Source of the DNA: an uncultured Clostridia bacterium
GTDB lineage: Bacteria > Bacillota > Clostridia > Christensenellales > Pumilibacteraceae
Assembly: GCA_947598585.1 (NCBI GenBank)
Contig: CANQFK010000006.1
Coordinates: forward strand, 1-36,417
Length of the DNA stretch: 36,417 nt
Reading direction: 5' to 3'
Part shown: positions 16,048-23,809 of the stretch, in pieces
How the letters are laid out: the number at the start of each line of letters is the position of its first letter
Numbering within the stretch: the stretch's first letter is position 1
The notes under the pieces: model-generated
The model's input: the letters and a program-made list of their open reading frames with translations, nothing else
Databases searched by the model: none
Told to the model about the DNA's origin: nothing
Translations under genes and position numbers: made by a program

Positions 16048-17133
16048 TTATCCCTGTATAAGCGCGACAAACATTGCAAGCCAAAGTATGACGGCAAAGA
16101 CGGTAAATGCTCCGAACGCGATCTCATAAGTATTATTGCCGAAAAAGCCCACCTTTTCGCCGCTGCGAACGACAAACTCTCTCTTCAACTTTGCCTGACG
16201 GCTTTTGTTCGTACAAGCCGAGCCGTCCTCTTCGCCATCGAAAACGGGTTCGAGCGTATTTTCGTCTATACATATCAATTTTTTATGGAATTTATCGGGG
16301 TATTTCTTCTTTTCCGTCTTGAAAATAACTTTGCAAATAAGCCATACGGTCACGACGGCGACGGCGGGCAAAAGCGCGCAAAATACCACCGTAACGACAG
16401 CGTTATGCCCTATCTGCATAACGTAAAATTGCGAAATTTTCGACCCCATGTCGGTAAAAGAAAGCAATATCGCCATAAGATTGCTTATACCGTGAATGAT
16501 CATTGCGGCGATAACGTTTCGGCACTTCAACATAACATATGCGGCTGACGCGCCCAAAAAGAATTGGTAAACCGTCTGGCTCGGATTTATGTGCATGATC
16601 GCGAACATCGCCCCGCTGACGACAGCCGCCCATACGTCGCTCAAATATGTCCTTTCCACGCCCGAGAGCAAAGCGGATCTGAATATCGTTTCCTCTCCGA
16701 CGGGAGCGACAAGCACGGTCGTTATCGCCAAAAAAATTATCGCTATCGTACTGTTTGCCTCTATCCCGGGCGTTTGGTAGCCCGTCTTAGAGAGCAGCAC
16801 CTCGAACAGCTGCGACAGACCGCTGAACCCGAAAAAGCATACCACGGCGATGACAACGGCAAAGACGATCGAGATAACGGATATCTTGTTGCCCACCGAA
16901 AACGAACTTCGTATCCCGCGCTTACGGGTATAGACGAAATACACAGCCAAATAGATACATTGGAACGCGATCATGGAAACGATATTCATCGCCTCGGAAG
17001 CGGCGGCGTTTGACGACCCGATCGCCTGAAAAACCAACTCGAAAATCGCCTGCCCCGCCAACATGGCAATAAAGGCAAGAAGCATTATCATCGGACCGTC
17101 CGACGCTTTGAATGGTTTACCTTTTTCTAACAT
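16048..17133 (-). CDS. CPBP-family intramembrane metalloprotease (first copy)
   Basis: A 361-aa multi-helix membrane protein with intact CPBP motifs: Glu147, Glu148 and Arg152 (GEETIFR), Phe177-His181 (FAIMH), and His214-Asn218 (HGISN). A C-terminal cytoplasmic segment (around residues 265-315, with a KTEKKKYPDKF stretch) and a last helix follow. It shares the family with the next gene but the two are clearly diverged, so the pair is old or independently recruited. Its ATG lies inside the end of walJ (seven-base overlap) with GAGG only one base before it, so translation is probably coupled to walJ. Confidence 0.9.
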   Translation of the reverse strand: MLEKGKPFKASDGPMIMLLAFIAMLAGQAIFELVFQAIGSSNAAASEAMNIVSMIAFQCIYLAVYFVYTRKRGIRSSFSVGNKISVISIVFAVVIAVVCFFGFSGLSQLFEVLLSKTGYQTPGIEANSTIAIIFLAITTVLVAPVGEETIFRSALLSGVERTYLSDVWAAVVSGAMFAIMHINPSQTVYQFFLGASAAYVMLKCRNVIAAMIIHGISNLMAILLSFTDMGSKISQFYVMQIGHNAVVTVVFCALLPAVAVVTVWLICKVIFKTEKKKYPDKFHKKLICIDENTLEPVFDGEEDGSACTNKSRQAKLKREFVVRSGEKVGFFGNNTYEIAFGAFTVFAVILWLAMFVALIQG

Positions 17134-17897
17134 ACCTCTATAAGATCGCTGAGTTTATCGGCATAAGCCACCGCAAGAGCGGCACTGAGCCCCGATTTTT
17201 CCATGAGTTCCATTGTGGTTTCATAAGCAAGTTCGGGCGTATTGTTTTTCGTGGACAGGTGCCCGAGAATTATCTGTTTCGCACCGCTCTTTATACATTC
17301 CACGACGGCTGCCGCGCACGAGTTGTTGCTCAGATGCCCGTTATCGGACAGTATGCGCCTCTTTAACGCCATTGTATAATTCGGATTTGCCATAAGCATA
17401 TTTTCGTCGTGATTGGACTCTATAAAGACCACGTCGCTGCCCTCGATATGGCGCATATTGTCGGCGGTGAGTTTGCCGACGTCGGTCACCACGCTTATCT
17501 TTTTGCCGCCCGAAAGAAAGCTGAATCCCACGCACGGCACGTCATGCCTTACTCGGAACGGCGAAACGGTTATATCGCCGATATAAAAGTCGCCGTCGAA
17601 CTCTTTGAATTTAAGATATCCGGGGACCTTTTCCGCCACGGCGGGATATGTAAGATAATGCGTGTATATCACGGGCGAAAGCGCATTGCAAACGGTCTTG
17701 ATATGCCCTATGTGATCGACGTGAGAGTGAGTGATAAGCAAATTCAGATCGTCCGTCGGCGCATTGAGCGCGTGCAAGCCTTCTTTGATACGTTTGTTGC
17801 AAATGCCCGCGTCGATAAGCAACGTGGTGGTGTCGCTCGCCACATAGAGGCAATTTCCGCTGCTGCCGCTCGCCAGACTGCAAATTTTAAGCCCCAT
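17127..17897 (-). CDS. walJ: WalJ/YycJ-type metallo-beta-lactamase-fold hydrolase
   Basis: A 256-aa MBL-fold protein. The N-terminus CSLASGSSGNC and the metal motif HSHVDH (residues 57-62), with later histidines in VRHDVP and ILGHLS, match the YycJ/WalJ group, 5'-3' exonuclease-like enzymes connected with DNA mismatch repair or cell-wall regulation in Bacillus. In B. subtilis walJ belongs to the walRKHIJ operon with rlmH just beyond. Here walRKHI are not present; walJ is preceded by a nitroreductase (three bases away) and followed by two CPBP proteases and rlmH. The ribosome binding site is weak (TAGG). Confidence 0.88.
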   Translation of the reverse strand: MGLKICSLASGSSGNCLYVASDTTTLLIDAGICNKRIKEGLHALNAPTDDLNLLITHSHVDHIGHIKTVCNALSPVIYTHYLTYPAVAEKVPGYLKFKEFDGDFYIGDITVSPFRVRHDVPCVGFSFLSGGKKISVVTDVGKLTADNMRHIEGSDVVFIESNHDENMLMANPNYTMALKRRILSDNGHLSNNSCAAAVVECIKSGAKQIILGHLSTKNNTPELAYETTMELMEKSGLSAALAVAYADKLSDLIEVC

Positions 17898-17900
17898 GAC

Positions 17901-18431
17901 CTACTTCAAAAAGACGATCTTGCCGTCTTTCTCCTTTCTTGTCGGTTTTTTATCGATATGACCTACGCTGAGCGCGGCATAAGGTCTGTATCCGTCGTCG
18001 AGTTCGAGAAGTTTATCGATCTTATCGCTGCGGAAGCTGTAAAATTGATTTATCCAGCACGCGCCGAGCCCGAGTTCCGTCGCCGCAAGATACATATTCT
18101 CCATGGCGCAACCCGTGTTCTGTTCGGGCAGAACGGATCGTGGTCCGAACGAAACGACGATGAGCGCGTTTCCGCCCCGATAAAAGTCGAACTTGCCGTT
18201 GCTATCGACAAAATTGCCTCGCATATTTTCGGGGATAGCCTCTTCCATTGCCTTGTTTATTTTTTCAAGTCTGTCGCCCCGCACAATGGTGATCATCATG
18301 TCGCGCGAGTTCATGGCTGTGGGCGCCTGCAAAGCGGCGGAAGCCAAAATTCGGAGTTTTTCGTCCTCCACGTTTTCGTTCGTAAAACTGCGAACGCTCA
18401 TTCTTTCGTTGATACAATCCAAAGTATTCAT
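17901..18431 (-). CDS. Nitroreductase-family flavoprotein
   Basis: A 176-aa FMN-dependent oxidoreductase of the nitroreductase family. The N-terminal RMSVRSF is the FMN-phosphate-binding region, QAPTAMNSRD (about residues 36-45) is the usual second flavin contact, and GLGACWIN (near 123) is the glycine-rich C-terminal contact. Family members use NAD(P)H to reduce nitro compounds, quinones or other acceptors; the substrate cannot be read off. A longer open frame exists, but the ATG at 18431 has GGAGGG eight bases before it and overlaps the stop of the zinc-ribbon gene as TGATG. Confidence 0.9.
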   Translation of the reverse strand: MNTLDCINERMSVRSFTNENVEDEKLRILASAALQAPTAMNSRDMMITIVRGDRLEKINKAMEEAIPENMRGNFVDSNGKFDFYRGGNALIVVSFGPRSVLPEQNTGCAMENMYLAATELGLGACWINQFYSFRSDKIDKLLELDDGYRPYAALSVGHIDKKPTRKEKDGKIVFLK

Positions 18432-18628
18432 CAGTGGCACCCTCCGCAAGACGAGCAATTGCCCGAGCAATCAGATTTCTTACATTCGTTTACAATAAGT
18501 TTTCCGTTATAGACCTGTTGCGTTTCGCCGCCGCAGAATTTGCATTGCGGATAATTTCCGTCGGCATGTGCAACAAGTTCCTCATAGACCTTGCCGCACT
18601 TTACGCATTTGAGTTCGATCAAAGGCAT
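18431..18628 (-). CDS. FmdB-type zinc-ribbon small protein
   Basis: A 65-aa protein starting MPLIELKCVKCG. It has a zinc ribbon formed by two CxxC pairs (KCVKCG and QCKFCG), the pattern of the FmdB/CxxC_CxxC_SSSS regulatory-protein family. The C-terminus has a further cluster of cysteines (CSGNCSSCGGCH) seen in many members. The function of the family is unproven. AGGAGG precedes the ATG. It is first in an operon that runs through the nitroreductase, walJ, the CPBP pair, rlmH and probably the M14 gene, driven by the promoter at 18650-18678. Confidence 0.88.
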   Translation of the reverse strand: MPLIELKCVKCGKVYEELVAHADGNYPQCKFCGGETQQVYNGKLIVNECKKSDCSGNCSSCGGCH

Positions 18629-18649
18629 GATACGATATCCTCCTTATAA

Positions 18650-18678
18650 ATATTACCACATTACCGAATTATTGTCAA
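18650..18678 (-). promoter_or_regulatory. Promoter of the fmdB-nitroreductase-walJ-rlmH operon
   Basis: On the - strand, TTGACA (18678-18673), a 17-base spacer and TAATAT (18655-18650) preceded by TGG (extended -10). Confidence 0.78.
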
Positions 18679-18710
18679 TAAAAAGCAAAAGTAATTTATT
18701 ATTGTAAATA

Positions 18711-18742
18711 AAGTAAAAGCGCCCGTTACAGGCGCCCTACTT
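18711..18742 (-). terminator. Terminator after the paralogue cluster
   Basis: On the - strand, AAGTA...GCGCCT (to 18730) pairs with GGGCGC (18724-18719), followed by TTTTACTTTATTT. The outer AAGTA/TACTT pairing extends the stem. It closes the transcript of the three genes at 18759-20516. Confidence 0.65.
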
Positions 18743-18758
18743 ATGGTAATCATTACTT

Positions 18759-18953
18759 TTATTCTATCGTCATTACAGGATCGGCTACTATAACAAAGAG
18801 TTTCTCCCCTGTCGGAATAGCTCCGTTTAAAATATCATCAAGACTATAATTGCAAAATTTGTTATTTTTTTTAGTCAAACTCATAATAAAAGAAAAACCA
18901 ACTATTGTAATGCAAATCACTACAAAAAACATTAAACTTCTTTTGCTCTTCAT
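18759..18953 (-). CDS. 64-aa single-helix membrane protein, unknown
   Basis: A small protein starting MKSKRSLMFFVV with one hydrophobic segment (residues 7-27) and a polar tail, so a signal-anchor topology is likely. AAGGAG lies at a proper distance from the ATG. The bases just upstream (18954-19010) closely match those upstream of the next gene (from about 19736), so the spacer itself seems to be part of the duplicated unit. I do not recognise a family. The product could be a remnant of a longer duplicated gene or an independent small gene. Confidence 0.65.
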   Translation of the reverse strand: MKSKRSLMFFVVICITIVGFSFIMSLTKKNNKFCNYSLDDILNGAIPTGEKLFVIVADPVMTIE

Positions 18954-18967
18954 ATATTTATTCTCCT

Positions 18968-19723
18968 TTATAAATAAAATAAATTACCAAAATCATATCT
19001 AAAATAAACATCAGTCAGTTGTGGAAACGACGGATAGGAATCTTCCGTCAATTCGAACTCTTCCATAGATAATAGATTAAGCCATTTATCTTCACGCTTG
19101 ACTGCCGCTATATAATCAATATGAACCTCTCCATTATATTCATCTTTTCTATTAACTTTGAGCAGATAACGTTTTTCTCCCTCTATTCCCGCTGCCTTAA
19201 AATAACTCTCATAATGCAATATACGGTCACCATTTTCATCTTTTTCATATTTGTAATGTCGTTTAACCTTTCCATTCTCATATGTTTCCTCTACAAATAT
19301 CGCTCTCACCCAATAACTTTGAATTATTTTATAGCGAACGCCATTTTCGTCTATATAAAGAGGGTTTTCTAATATATTACGATCACATATATACAGAGCA
19401 GGCACTTTTTTATAATTATTTATTAAAATATATATATGGTCTTGTCTGGGCGCGAACTCCACCAAAAAACTCGTTAGTTCATCATTTTGATCGTATAAGG
19501 GAAATATTTCATAATCTGTATGGTCATATCCAATGTTTCCGGGCATGAACCGTTCGTCTATTCTTTTCGATAATTCCCTTATATGCTCTTCCAAAGTCTT
19601 GGGCATGATCTTTTCTTCGGTCATATCATATGTTTCATACCATACAAAGCATAATGAAAATACCATTGCCACAGAAGCAAACAGCGAAATGATCAAATCT
19701 ATTACCGATAATTTCTTTTTCAT
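18968..19723 (-). CDS. Membrane-anchored protein of unknown function, paralogue 2
   Basis: A 251-aa protein with an N-terminal hydrophobic anchor (about residues 6-28, LSVIDLIISLFASVAMVFSL) and a soluble remainder probably outside the cell. The body has YEIFPLYDQNDELTSFLVEF near residue 75, repeated aromatic-rich strands, and a KYLLKVNRKDEYN-like segment (RYLLKV), suggesting a beta-rich domain. The start at 19723 is chosen by comparison with the next paralogue (MKKK) although an ATG four codons earlier exists. The first 60 codons are nearly identical at DNA level to paralogue 1, while the rest is clearly diverged. I do not recognise the family. It is in one transcript with its paralogue. Confidence 0.8.
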   Translation of the reverse strand: MKKKLSVIDLIISLFASVAMVFSLCFVWYETYDMTEEKIMPKTLEEHIRELSKRIDERFMPGNIGYDHTDYEIFPLYDQNDELTSFLVEFAPRQDHIYILINNYKKVPALYICDRNILENPLYIDENGVRYKIIQSYWVRAIFVEETYENGKVKRHYKYEKDENGDRILHYESYFKAAGIEGEKRYLLKVNRKDEYNGEVHIDYIAAVKREDKWLNLLSMEEFELTEDSYPSFPQLTDVYFRYDFGNLFYL

Positions 19724-19732
19724 TTGCGTCCT
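19544..19732 (-). repeat. 189-bp near-identical block, copy 2
   Basis: Matches 20337-20525 on the same strand with two visible mismatches (at the Leu/Met codon 5 region) and no gap. It covers the ribosome binding site edge and about the first 60 codons of the gene. Confidence 0.9.
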
Positions 19733-19754
19733 CATTCTCCTTTATAAATAAAAT

Positions 19755-20516
19755 TTATAACCAATAAAATTCATAACCAAAACCATATCTAAAATTTATA
19801 TAAGTCCATGGCTGTGTAAACGACGGATAGGAATCTTCCCTCAATTCGAACTCTTCCATAGATGTTAGATTAAGCCATTTATCTCCTCGCTTGACTGCCG
19901 GTATATAATTAATATGAACATCTTCATTATATTCATCTTTTCTGTTAACTTTGAGCAGATAACGTTTTTCTCCCTCTATGCCCGCTACCTTAAAATGACT
20001 TCTCTTAAATTGTAGATCGTAACCATTTTCATCTGTTTCATATTTGTAATGTCTTTCAACCTTTCCATTCTCATATGTTTCTCCTACAAACACCCATCTC
20101 GACCAATAACTTTGAAATATTTTATAACGAACACCATCATCACCTACATAATAATATTCAAATGTAATATGAGAATCACATGCATACAGAGCAGGCACTC
20201 TTTTATAATTATTTATTAAAATATATAAATAACAAAACGGTTCAAACTCCACCAAAAAATGCGTCAACTCGTCATTTTGGTTATACAAGGGAAATATTTC
20301 ATAATCTGTATATCCGCCGTATCTGCTGTTTTCAGACATGAACCGTTCGTCTATTCTTTTCGATAATTCCCTTATATGCTCTTCCAAAGTCTTGGGCATG
20401 ATCTTTTCTTCGGTCATATCATATGTTTCATACCATACAAAGCATAATGAAAATACCATTGCCACAGAAGCAAACAGCGAAATGATCAAATCTATTACCG
20501 ACATTTTCTTTTTCAT
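19755..20516 (-). CDS. Membrane-anchored protein of unknown function, paralogue 1
   Basis: A 253-aa paralogue of the preceding entry, with the same N-terminal anchor and the same order of segments in the body: YEIFPLYNQNDELTHFLVEF, ILINNYKRVPALY, RYLLKVNRKDEYN, KWLNLTSMEEFEL. Most differences lie after residue 60, including the stretch around residues 62-70 and the middle (110-135). GGAGG precedes the ATG, and it is the first gene of the transcript from promoter 20556. Judged by eye the bodies are roughly two-thirds identical. The anchored, variable, tandem arrangement would suit a cell-surface protein family, but the function is unknown. Confidence 0.85.
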   Translation of the reverse strand: MKKKMSVIDLIISLFASVAMVFSLCFVWYETYDMTEEKIMPKTLEEHIRELSKRIDERFMSENSRYGGYTDYEIFPLYNQNDELTHFLVEFEPFCYLYILINNYKRVPALYACDSHITFEYYYVGDDGVRYKIFQSYWSRWVFVGETYENGKVERHYKYETDENGYDLQFKRSHFKVAGIEGEKRYLLKVNRKDEYNEDVHINYIPAVKRGDKWLNLTSMEEFELREDSYPSFTQPWTYINFRYGFGYEFYWL

Positions 20517-20525
20517 TTGCGTCCT
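20337..20525 (-). repeat. 189-bp near-identical block, copy 1
   Basis: Direct repeat of 19544-19732, about 99% identical by eye, against clearly lower identity in the rest of the two genes. Confidence 0.9.
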
Positions 20526-20555
20526 CCTTTGTATCGATATTTCTATTTGTACATT

Positions 20556-20584
20556 ATTATATCACATAATTACTGCAAATGCAA
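20556..20584 (-). promoter_or_regulatory. Promoter of the paralogue cluster
   Basis: On the - strand, TTGCAT (20584-20579), a 17-base spacer and TATAAT (20561-20556) with TGA before it (extended -10). Confidence 0.75.
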
Positions 20585-20619
20585 TACTTTTTTAAAAAAT
20601 TTATCATTTTTTGGCAAAT

Positions 20620-20670
20620 AAAAAAGACCTTGCGACAACGCCGTTTGACGTCCGTCAAGGTCCTTTTTTT
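20620..20670 (-). terminator. Terminator after ridA
   Basis: On the - strand, GACCTTG (20662-20656) pairs with CAAGGTC (20632-20626) and is followed by TTTTTTATTT. An A run precedes it, so it could also stop + strand transcription. Confidence 0.75.
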
Positions 20671-20677
20671 GCTGTCA

Positions 20678-21049
20678 TCAAAGTTCGGCAATAACCTCTA
20701 CTTCTACAAGCACGTTCTTGGGAAGCGTTTTGACCGCTACGCACGAACGAGCCGGCTTAGATGTAAAATGTTTGCCGTAAACTCCGTTGAATGCCGCGAA
20801 GTCGCCCATATCGCTCAAAAAGCAGGTGGTCTTAAATACTTTGTCTATCGACGTTCCTGCGGCAAGAAGCAAGTTCTCGACATTCTTGCAAACGCGTTCG
20901 GTCTGAGCCTCGATGGTTTTGCCGTCAATCTCACCGGTAGCGGGATCGATGGGTATTTGTCCCGAGCAATAAATAAGGTTGCCTACTACCATGGCTTGCG
21001 AATACGGTCCGATAGCTCCCGGAGCGCGGTCGGTTGTGATAACTTTCAT
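20678..21049 (-). CDS. ridA: RidA enamine/imine deaminase
   Basis: A 123-aa YjgF/YER057c/UK114 protein that hydrolyses the reactive enamines and imines (2-aminoacrylate, 2-aminocrotonate) released by PLP-dependent dehydratases. Arg101 in ARSCVAV corresponds to the catalytic Arg105 of E. coli RidA; GPYSQA (residues 14-19), CSGQIP and the acidic C-terminal VEVEVIAEL complete the family signature. It would act as a cytoplasmic trimer. It lies 12 bases after the threonine dehydratase that makes its substrate, which strongly supports the assignment. Confidence 0.95.
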   Translation of the reverse strand: MKVITTDRAPGAIGPYSQAMVVGNLIYCSGQIPIDPATGEIDGKTIEAQTERVCKNVENLLLAAGTSIDKVFKTTCFLSDMGDFAAFNGVYGKHFTSKPARSCVAVKTLPKNVLVEVEVIAEL

Positions 21050-21061
21050 AAAAAATTCCTC

Positions 21062-22255
21062 CTATACGATTATATTAAAGCCGTTTCCGTGAAGAGTGGC
21101 TTTTATTGACTGAATGTGTTCGAAATTGCGCGTTTCGAGTTCCATTTTGAGATAGCAGGTGTCTATATCTCCGTTTGCGGCAAGACGCTCATGCTGCGCC
21201 GAAATAACGTTGGCGCCCAACTTGGCTATACATTGGATAGCCTCGCTGAACTGCCCGGGCGTGTCTTTCAGCTGTATGGTGATCATGCAACGTCGTCCTG
21301 CGTTCAAAAGACCTTGCGTGATAACTCGCGACAAACGGTTCACGTCGATGTTGCCGCCCGAGATTATGCAACAAACTTTCTTTTTTATGAGCGGGAGTTT
21401 GTTGAACATCGCCGCGGCGAGCGAAACGGCGCCCGCGCCCTCGGCTACAAGTTTCTTCTTTTCGATGAGGGTGAGCATTGCCGTATAAATTTCCGCCTCG
21501 TTGACGGTGAATATCTCATCGACGTACTTTTTGCAAAGGTCGAAAGTAAGATCGCCCGGCTGTTTTACCGCTATGCCGTCGGCAAGAGTGTTGACCGAGG
21601 CGAGTTTGATCGCTCTGCCCTCCTTTATGGAGTTGTACATGCTCGAAGCATTGCTCGCCTGCACGCCGTAAACTTTTATGCTCGGTTTTATCTTCTTTGC
21701 GGCGAAAGCGACGCCCGAAATAAGTCCGCCGCCGCCGATAGGTACCACTATTGCGTCAAGATCGGGCATCTCGTTGAGGATCTCGAGCGAAAGAGTGCCC
21801 TGACCCGCTATGACGTCCTCGTCGTCGAAAGGGTGTATAAAGGTATATCCTTGCTCCTTTTGGATCTCGATCGCCTTTTGATATGCGTCGTCGTAAACGC
21901 CGCGCACCAGGCAGATCTCGGCTCCGTAGCTGCGTGTCGCCTCTATCTTCGATATGGGAGCGCCCTCGGGCAAGCAAATGAGCGCGGGTATGCCGTACTT
22001 TTGAGCCGCGAGCGCAACGCCCTGAGCATGGTTGCCCGCCGAACAGGCAATAACGCCTTTTGCCCGTTCTTCCGCCGAAAGTCTGGATATCTTATAGTAC
22101 GCGCCTCTTATTTTGAACGAACCTGTTACCTGCAAATTTTCGGTTTTCAGATAGACGTCGTTGTCACATTCTATGGGCATTTGCAAGATATCGGTGTTGT
22201 TTATGACCTTACTTAACACGTTGCCCGCATCTTTTACTTTGTCGAGCGTGAGCAT
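21062..22255 (-). CDS. ilvA: Threonine ammonia-lyase with C-terminal ACT domain
   Basis: A 397-aa PLP enzyme that deaminates threonine to 2-oxobutanoate (and often serine to pyruvate). The Schiff-base lysine is Lys48 in GSFKIRGA, the cofactor phosphate loop is GGGG at 174-177, and a short ACT domain starts about residue 325 (MITIQLKDTPGQF). This single-ACT, about 400-aa form is used in both catabolic and biosynthetic roles. With a serine dehydratase upstream and ridA downstream, a catabolic role is likely, so tdcB-like is an alternative name. It starts five bases after the serine dehydratase stop with GGAGG in front. Confidence 0.93.
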   Translation of the reverse strand: MLTLDKVKDAGNVLSKVINNTDILQMPIECDNDVYLKTENLQVTGSFKIRGAYYKISRLSAEERAKGVIACSAGNHAQGVALAAQKYGIPALICLPEGAPISKIEATRSYGAEICLVRGVYDDAYQKAIEIQKEQGYTFIHPFDDEDVIAGQGTLSLEILNEMPDLDAIVVPIGGGGLISGVAFAAKKIKPSIKVYGVQASNASSMYNSIKEGRAIKLASVNTLADGIAVKQPGDLTFDLCKKYVDEIFTVNEAEIYTAMLTLIEKKKLVAEGAGAVSLAAAMFNKLPLIKKKVCCIISGGNIDVNRLSRVITQGLLNAGRRCMITIQLKDTPGQFSEAIQCIAKLGANVISAQHERLAANGDIDTCYLKMELETRNFEHIQSIKATLHGNGFNIIV

Positions 22256-22260
22256 TTGAT

Positions 22261-23472
22261 TTACCTCCTTGTGGATCTGTTTATCTGAACGGATTTGGCA
22301 AGTCCGCCCTCGGACGTTTCTCTGTAACGGCCCGAAAGGTCCTTGCCCGTTTCGTACATTGTCTTGACTATCGTATCAAACGAGATCTTTCTCGTCGTAT
22401 ACAAGAAGCTGGCTAAATTGACGGCGTTTATCGCCCTCATCGCGGCGACCGCGTTGCGCTCGATGCACGGTATCTGCACGAGCCCGCAAACGGGATCGCA
22501 GGTCAGTCCGAGGTGATGTTCGAGCGCCATTTCGGCGGCGTATTCCGTCTGCTCTATTCCCATGCCGAAAAGTTCGCATAGAGCCGCTGCCGCCATGGAA
22601 CAAGCCGAGCCTATCTCCGCCTGACAGCCGCATTCCGCGCCGCTTATCGAGGCGTTGGTCTTGATGAGATTGCCCATGAGTCCGCCCACCGCCAACGCTC
22701 GCACTATATCGTCGTCGGTAAAGTTCTTGCGCTGTTTCATGTATGCGAGCACCGCGGGCAAAACGCCGCACGATCCGCATGTGGGAGCCGTGACTATCTT
22801 GCCGCCGCCCGCGTTCTGCTCGGACACGGCAAAGGCGTACGCGCACACAAGACGGCTTTCTCGGATCTCGGGGGATTCGTCCATAAATCTTTGATTGAAC
22901 AAAAACTTTGCTTTGCGTTCGAGTTTGAGCCCGCCGTCGAGAACGCCCGTCGCTTTAATTCCCGTATTTATCGCCTCGTTCATCGTTTTCCATACGCAAA
23001 GGAGATATTTCTTTATGTCCTTGCTTTCGAAATTGAAAACGTAATCGCTGAGCGACAAACCCTTCCTTTCGCAAAATGCGGATATTCCCTTGAAAGTGTT
23101 ATGCGGGTAGACTTCCCTATTGTTCTCTTCCTTTACGGGCTCTTCGCCCTCGATGACTATGTCGCCGCCGCCTACGCTTATTACGCGCATCATGTTCTCG
23201 CCGTCGGCTGTAAAAAAGTCCAGCGTGTTGGGGTGCTTTACGGGCGTTTCCTTATCGAACACGATCTTCACCTTTTTAGGAGAGAACGCTCTTATTATAG
23301 CCTTGTCGGTAAGGTGTCCCTTTCCCGTCTTTGCAAGCGAATCGTACAATATCACCTTGTATTCCTCGCTCGGATATCTTTCGGCGTATATCATCGCCGC
23401 CTTGTGCGGTCCCATAGTGTGAGAACTCGACGGACCGTATCCGATTTTGTATATATCTTTGATAGACTTCAT
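22261..23472 (-). CDS. sdaA: L-serine ammonia-lyase, Fe-S dependent, single chain
   Basis: A 403-aa enzyme that converts L-serine to pyruvate and ammonia with an oxygen-labile [4Fe-4S] cluster. The N-terminal beta-type domain has GPSSSHTMGP (residues 13-22). The C-terminal alpha-type domain holds the Cys-rich catalytic segments TAPTCGSCGV, GAECGCQAEIGSACSM and CDPVCGLVQIPC. The two domains are fused, as in E. coli SdaA, rather than split as in Bacillus SdaAA/SdaAB. A GTG 14 codons upstream would extend it, but the ATG at 23472 gives the family N-terminus MKSIKDIYKIG and has CGAGG in front. It is first in the operon and has its own promoter. Confidence 0.94.
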   Translation of the reverse strand: MKSIKDIYKIGYGPSSSHTMGPHKAAMIYAERYPSEEYKVILYDSLAKTGKGHLTDKAIIRAFSPKKVKIVFDKETPVKHPNTLDFFTADGENMMRVISVGGGDIVIEGEEPVKEENNREVYPHNTFKGISAFCERKGLSLSDYVFNFESKDIKKYLLCVWKTMNEAINTGIKATGVLDGGLKLERKAKFLFNQRFMDESPEIRESRLVCAYAFAVSEQNAGGGKIVTAPTCGSCGVLPAVLAYMKQRKNFTDDDIVRALAVGGLMGNLIKTNASISGAECGCQAEIGSACSMAAAALCELFGMGIEQTEYAAEMALEHHLGLTCDPVCGLVQIPCIERNAVAAMRAINAVNLASFLYTTRKISFDTIVKTMYETGKDLSGRYRETSEGGLAKSVQINRSTRR

Positions 23473-23504
23473 TGTCTTTTGCCTCGTGAAATTTTTGCAT
23501 TGTA

Positions 23505-23533
23505 AAGATAGCACAACCGCTTTTTTTTGTCAA
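23505..23533 (-). promoter_or_regulatory. Promoter of the serine/threonine deaminase operon
   Basis: On the - strand, TTGACA (23533-23528), a 17-base spacer rich in A, and TATCTT (23510-23505). Confidence 0.65.
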
Positions 23534-23680
23534 TTATTTTGTAATATTTTTCCGCCGCAAAGAAAATTTTGCTCGGCAATTTTTTTGCGCCATGGGTCGA
23601 TCGAAGGAACGTTCTTCGGCGCAAAACAACGCCGCTTGCGCCTATTGCGATCCCGCTATGTCGGCAACAAGCCGGCGACT

Positions 23681-23714
23681 TAAAAAATACCGTAAGGATC
23701 TCTCCGTACGGTAT
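23681..23714 (-). terminator. Terminator after the fumarase operon
   Basis: On the - strand, ATACCGTA (23714-23707) pairs with TACGGTAT (23694-23687), with an inner GGA/TCC pairing, followed by TTTTTTAAG. The rest of 23534-23809 shows no credible gene. Confidence 0.78.
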
Positions 23715-23809
23715 CGTAAATCATTCGCTTTTACAAAAGAAATTTTAAGGCGTCTTGCAAACGGCACGCTTTGCTCTTTTTCGCCATTTGCTCATTTTTG
23801 AGGGATTTC

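Noticed and set aside
14603-16084. 493-aa version of RlmH
   Set aside because: The first two-thirds are a shadow of the CPBP gene in another frame; the conserved RlmH start is the ATG at 15043.
23592-23801. 69-aa open frame between the deaminase and fumarase operons
   Set aside because: It has no ribosome binding site, contains the terminator of the fumarase operon, and has no recognisable protein features.
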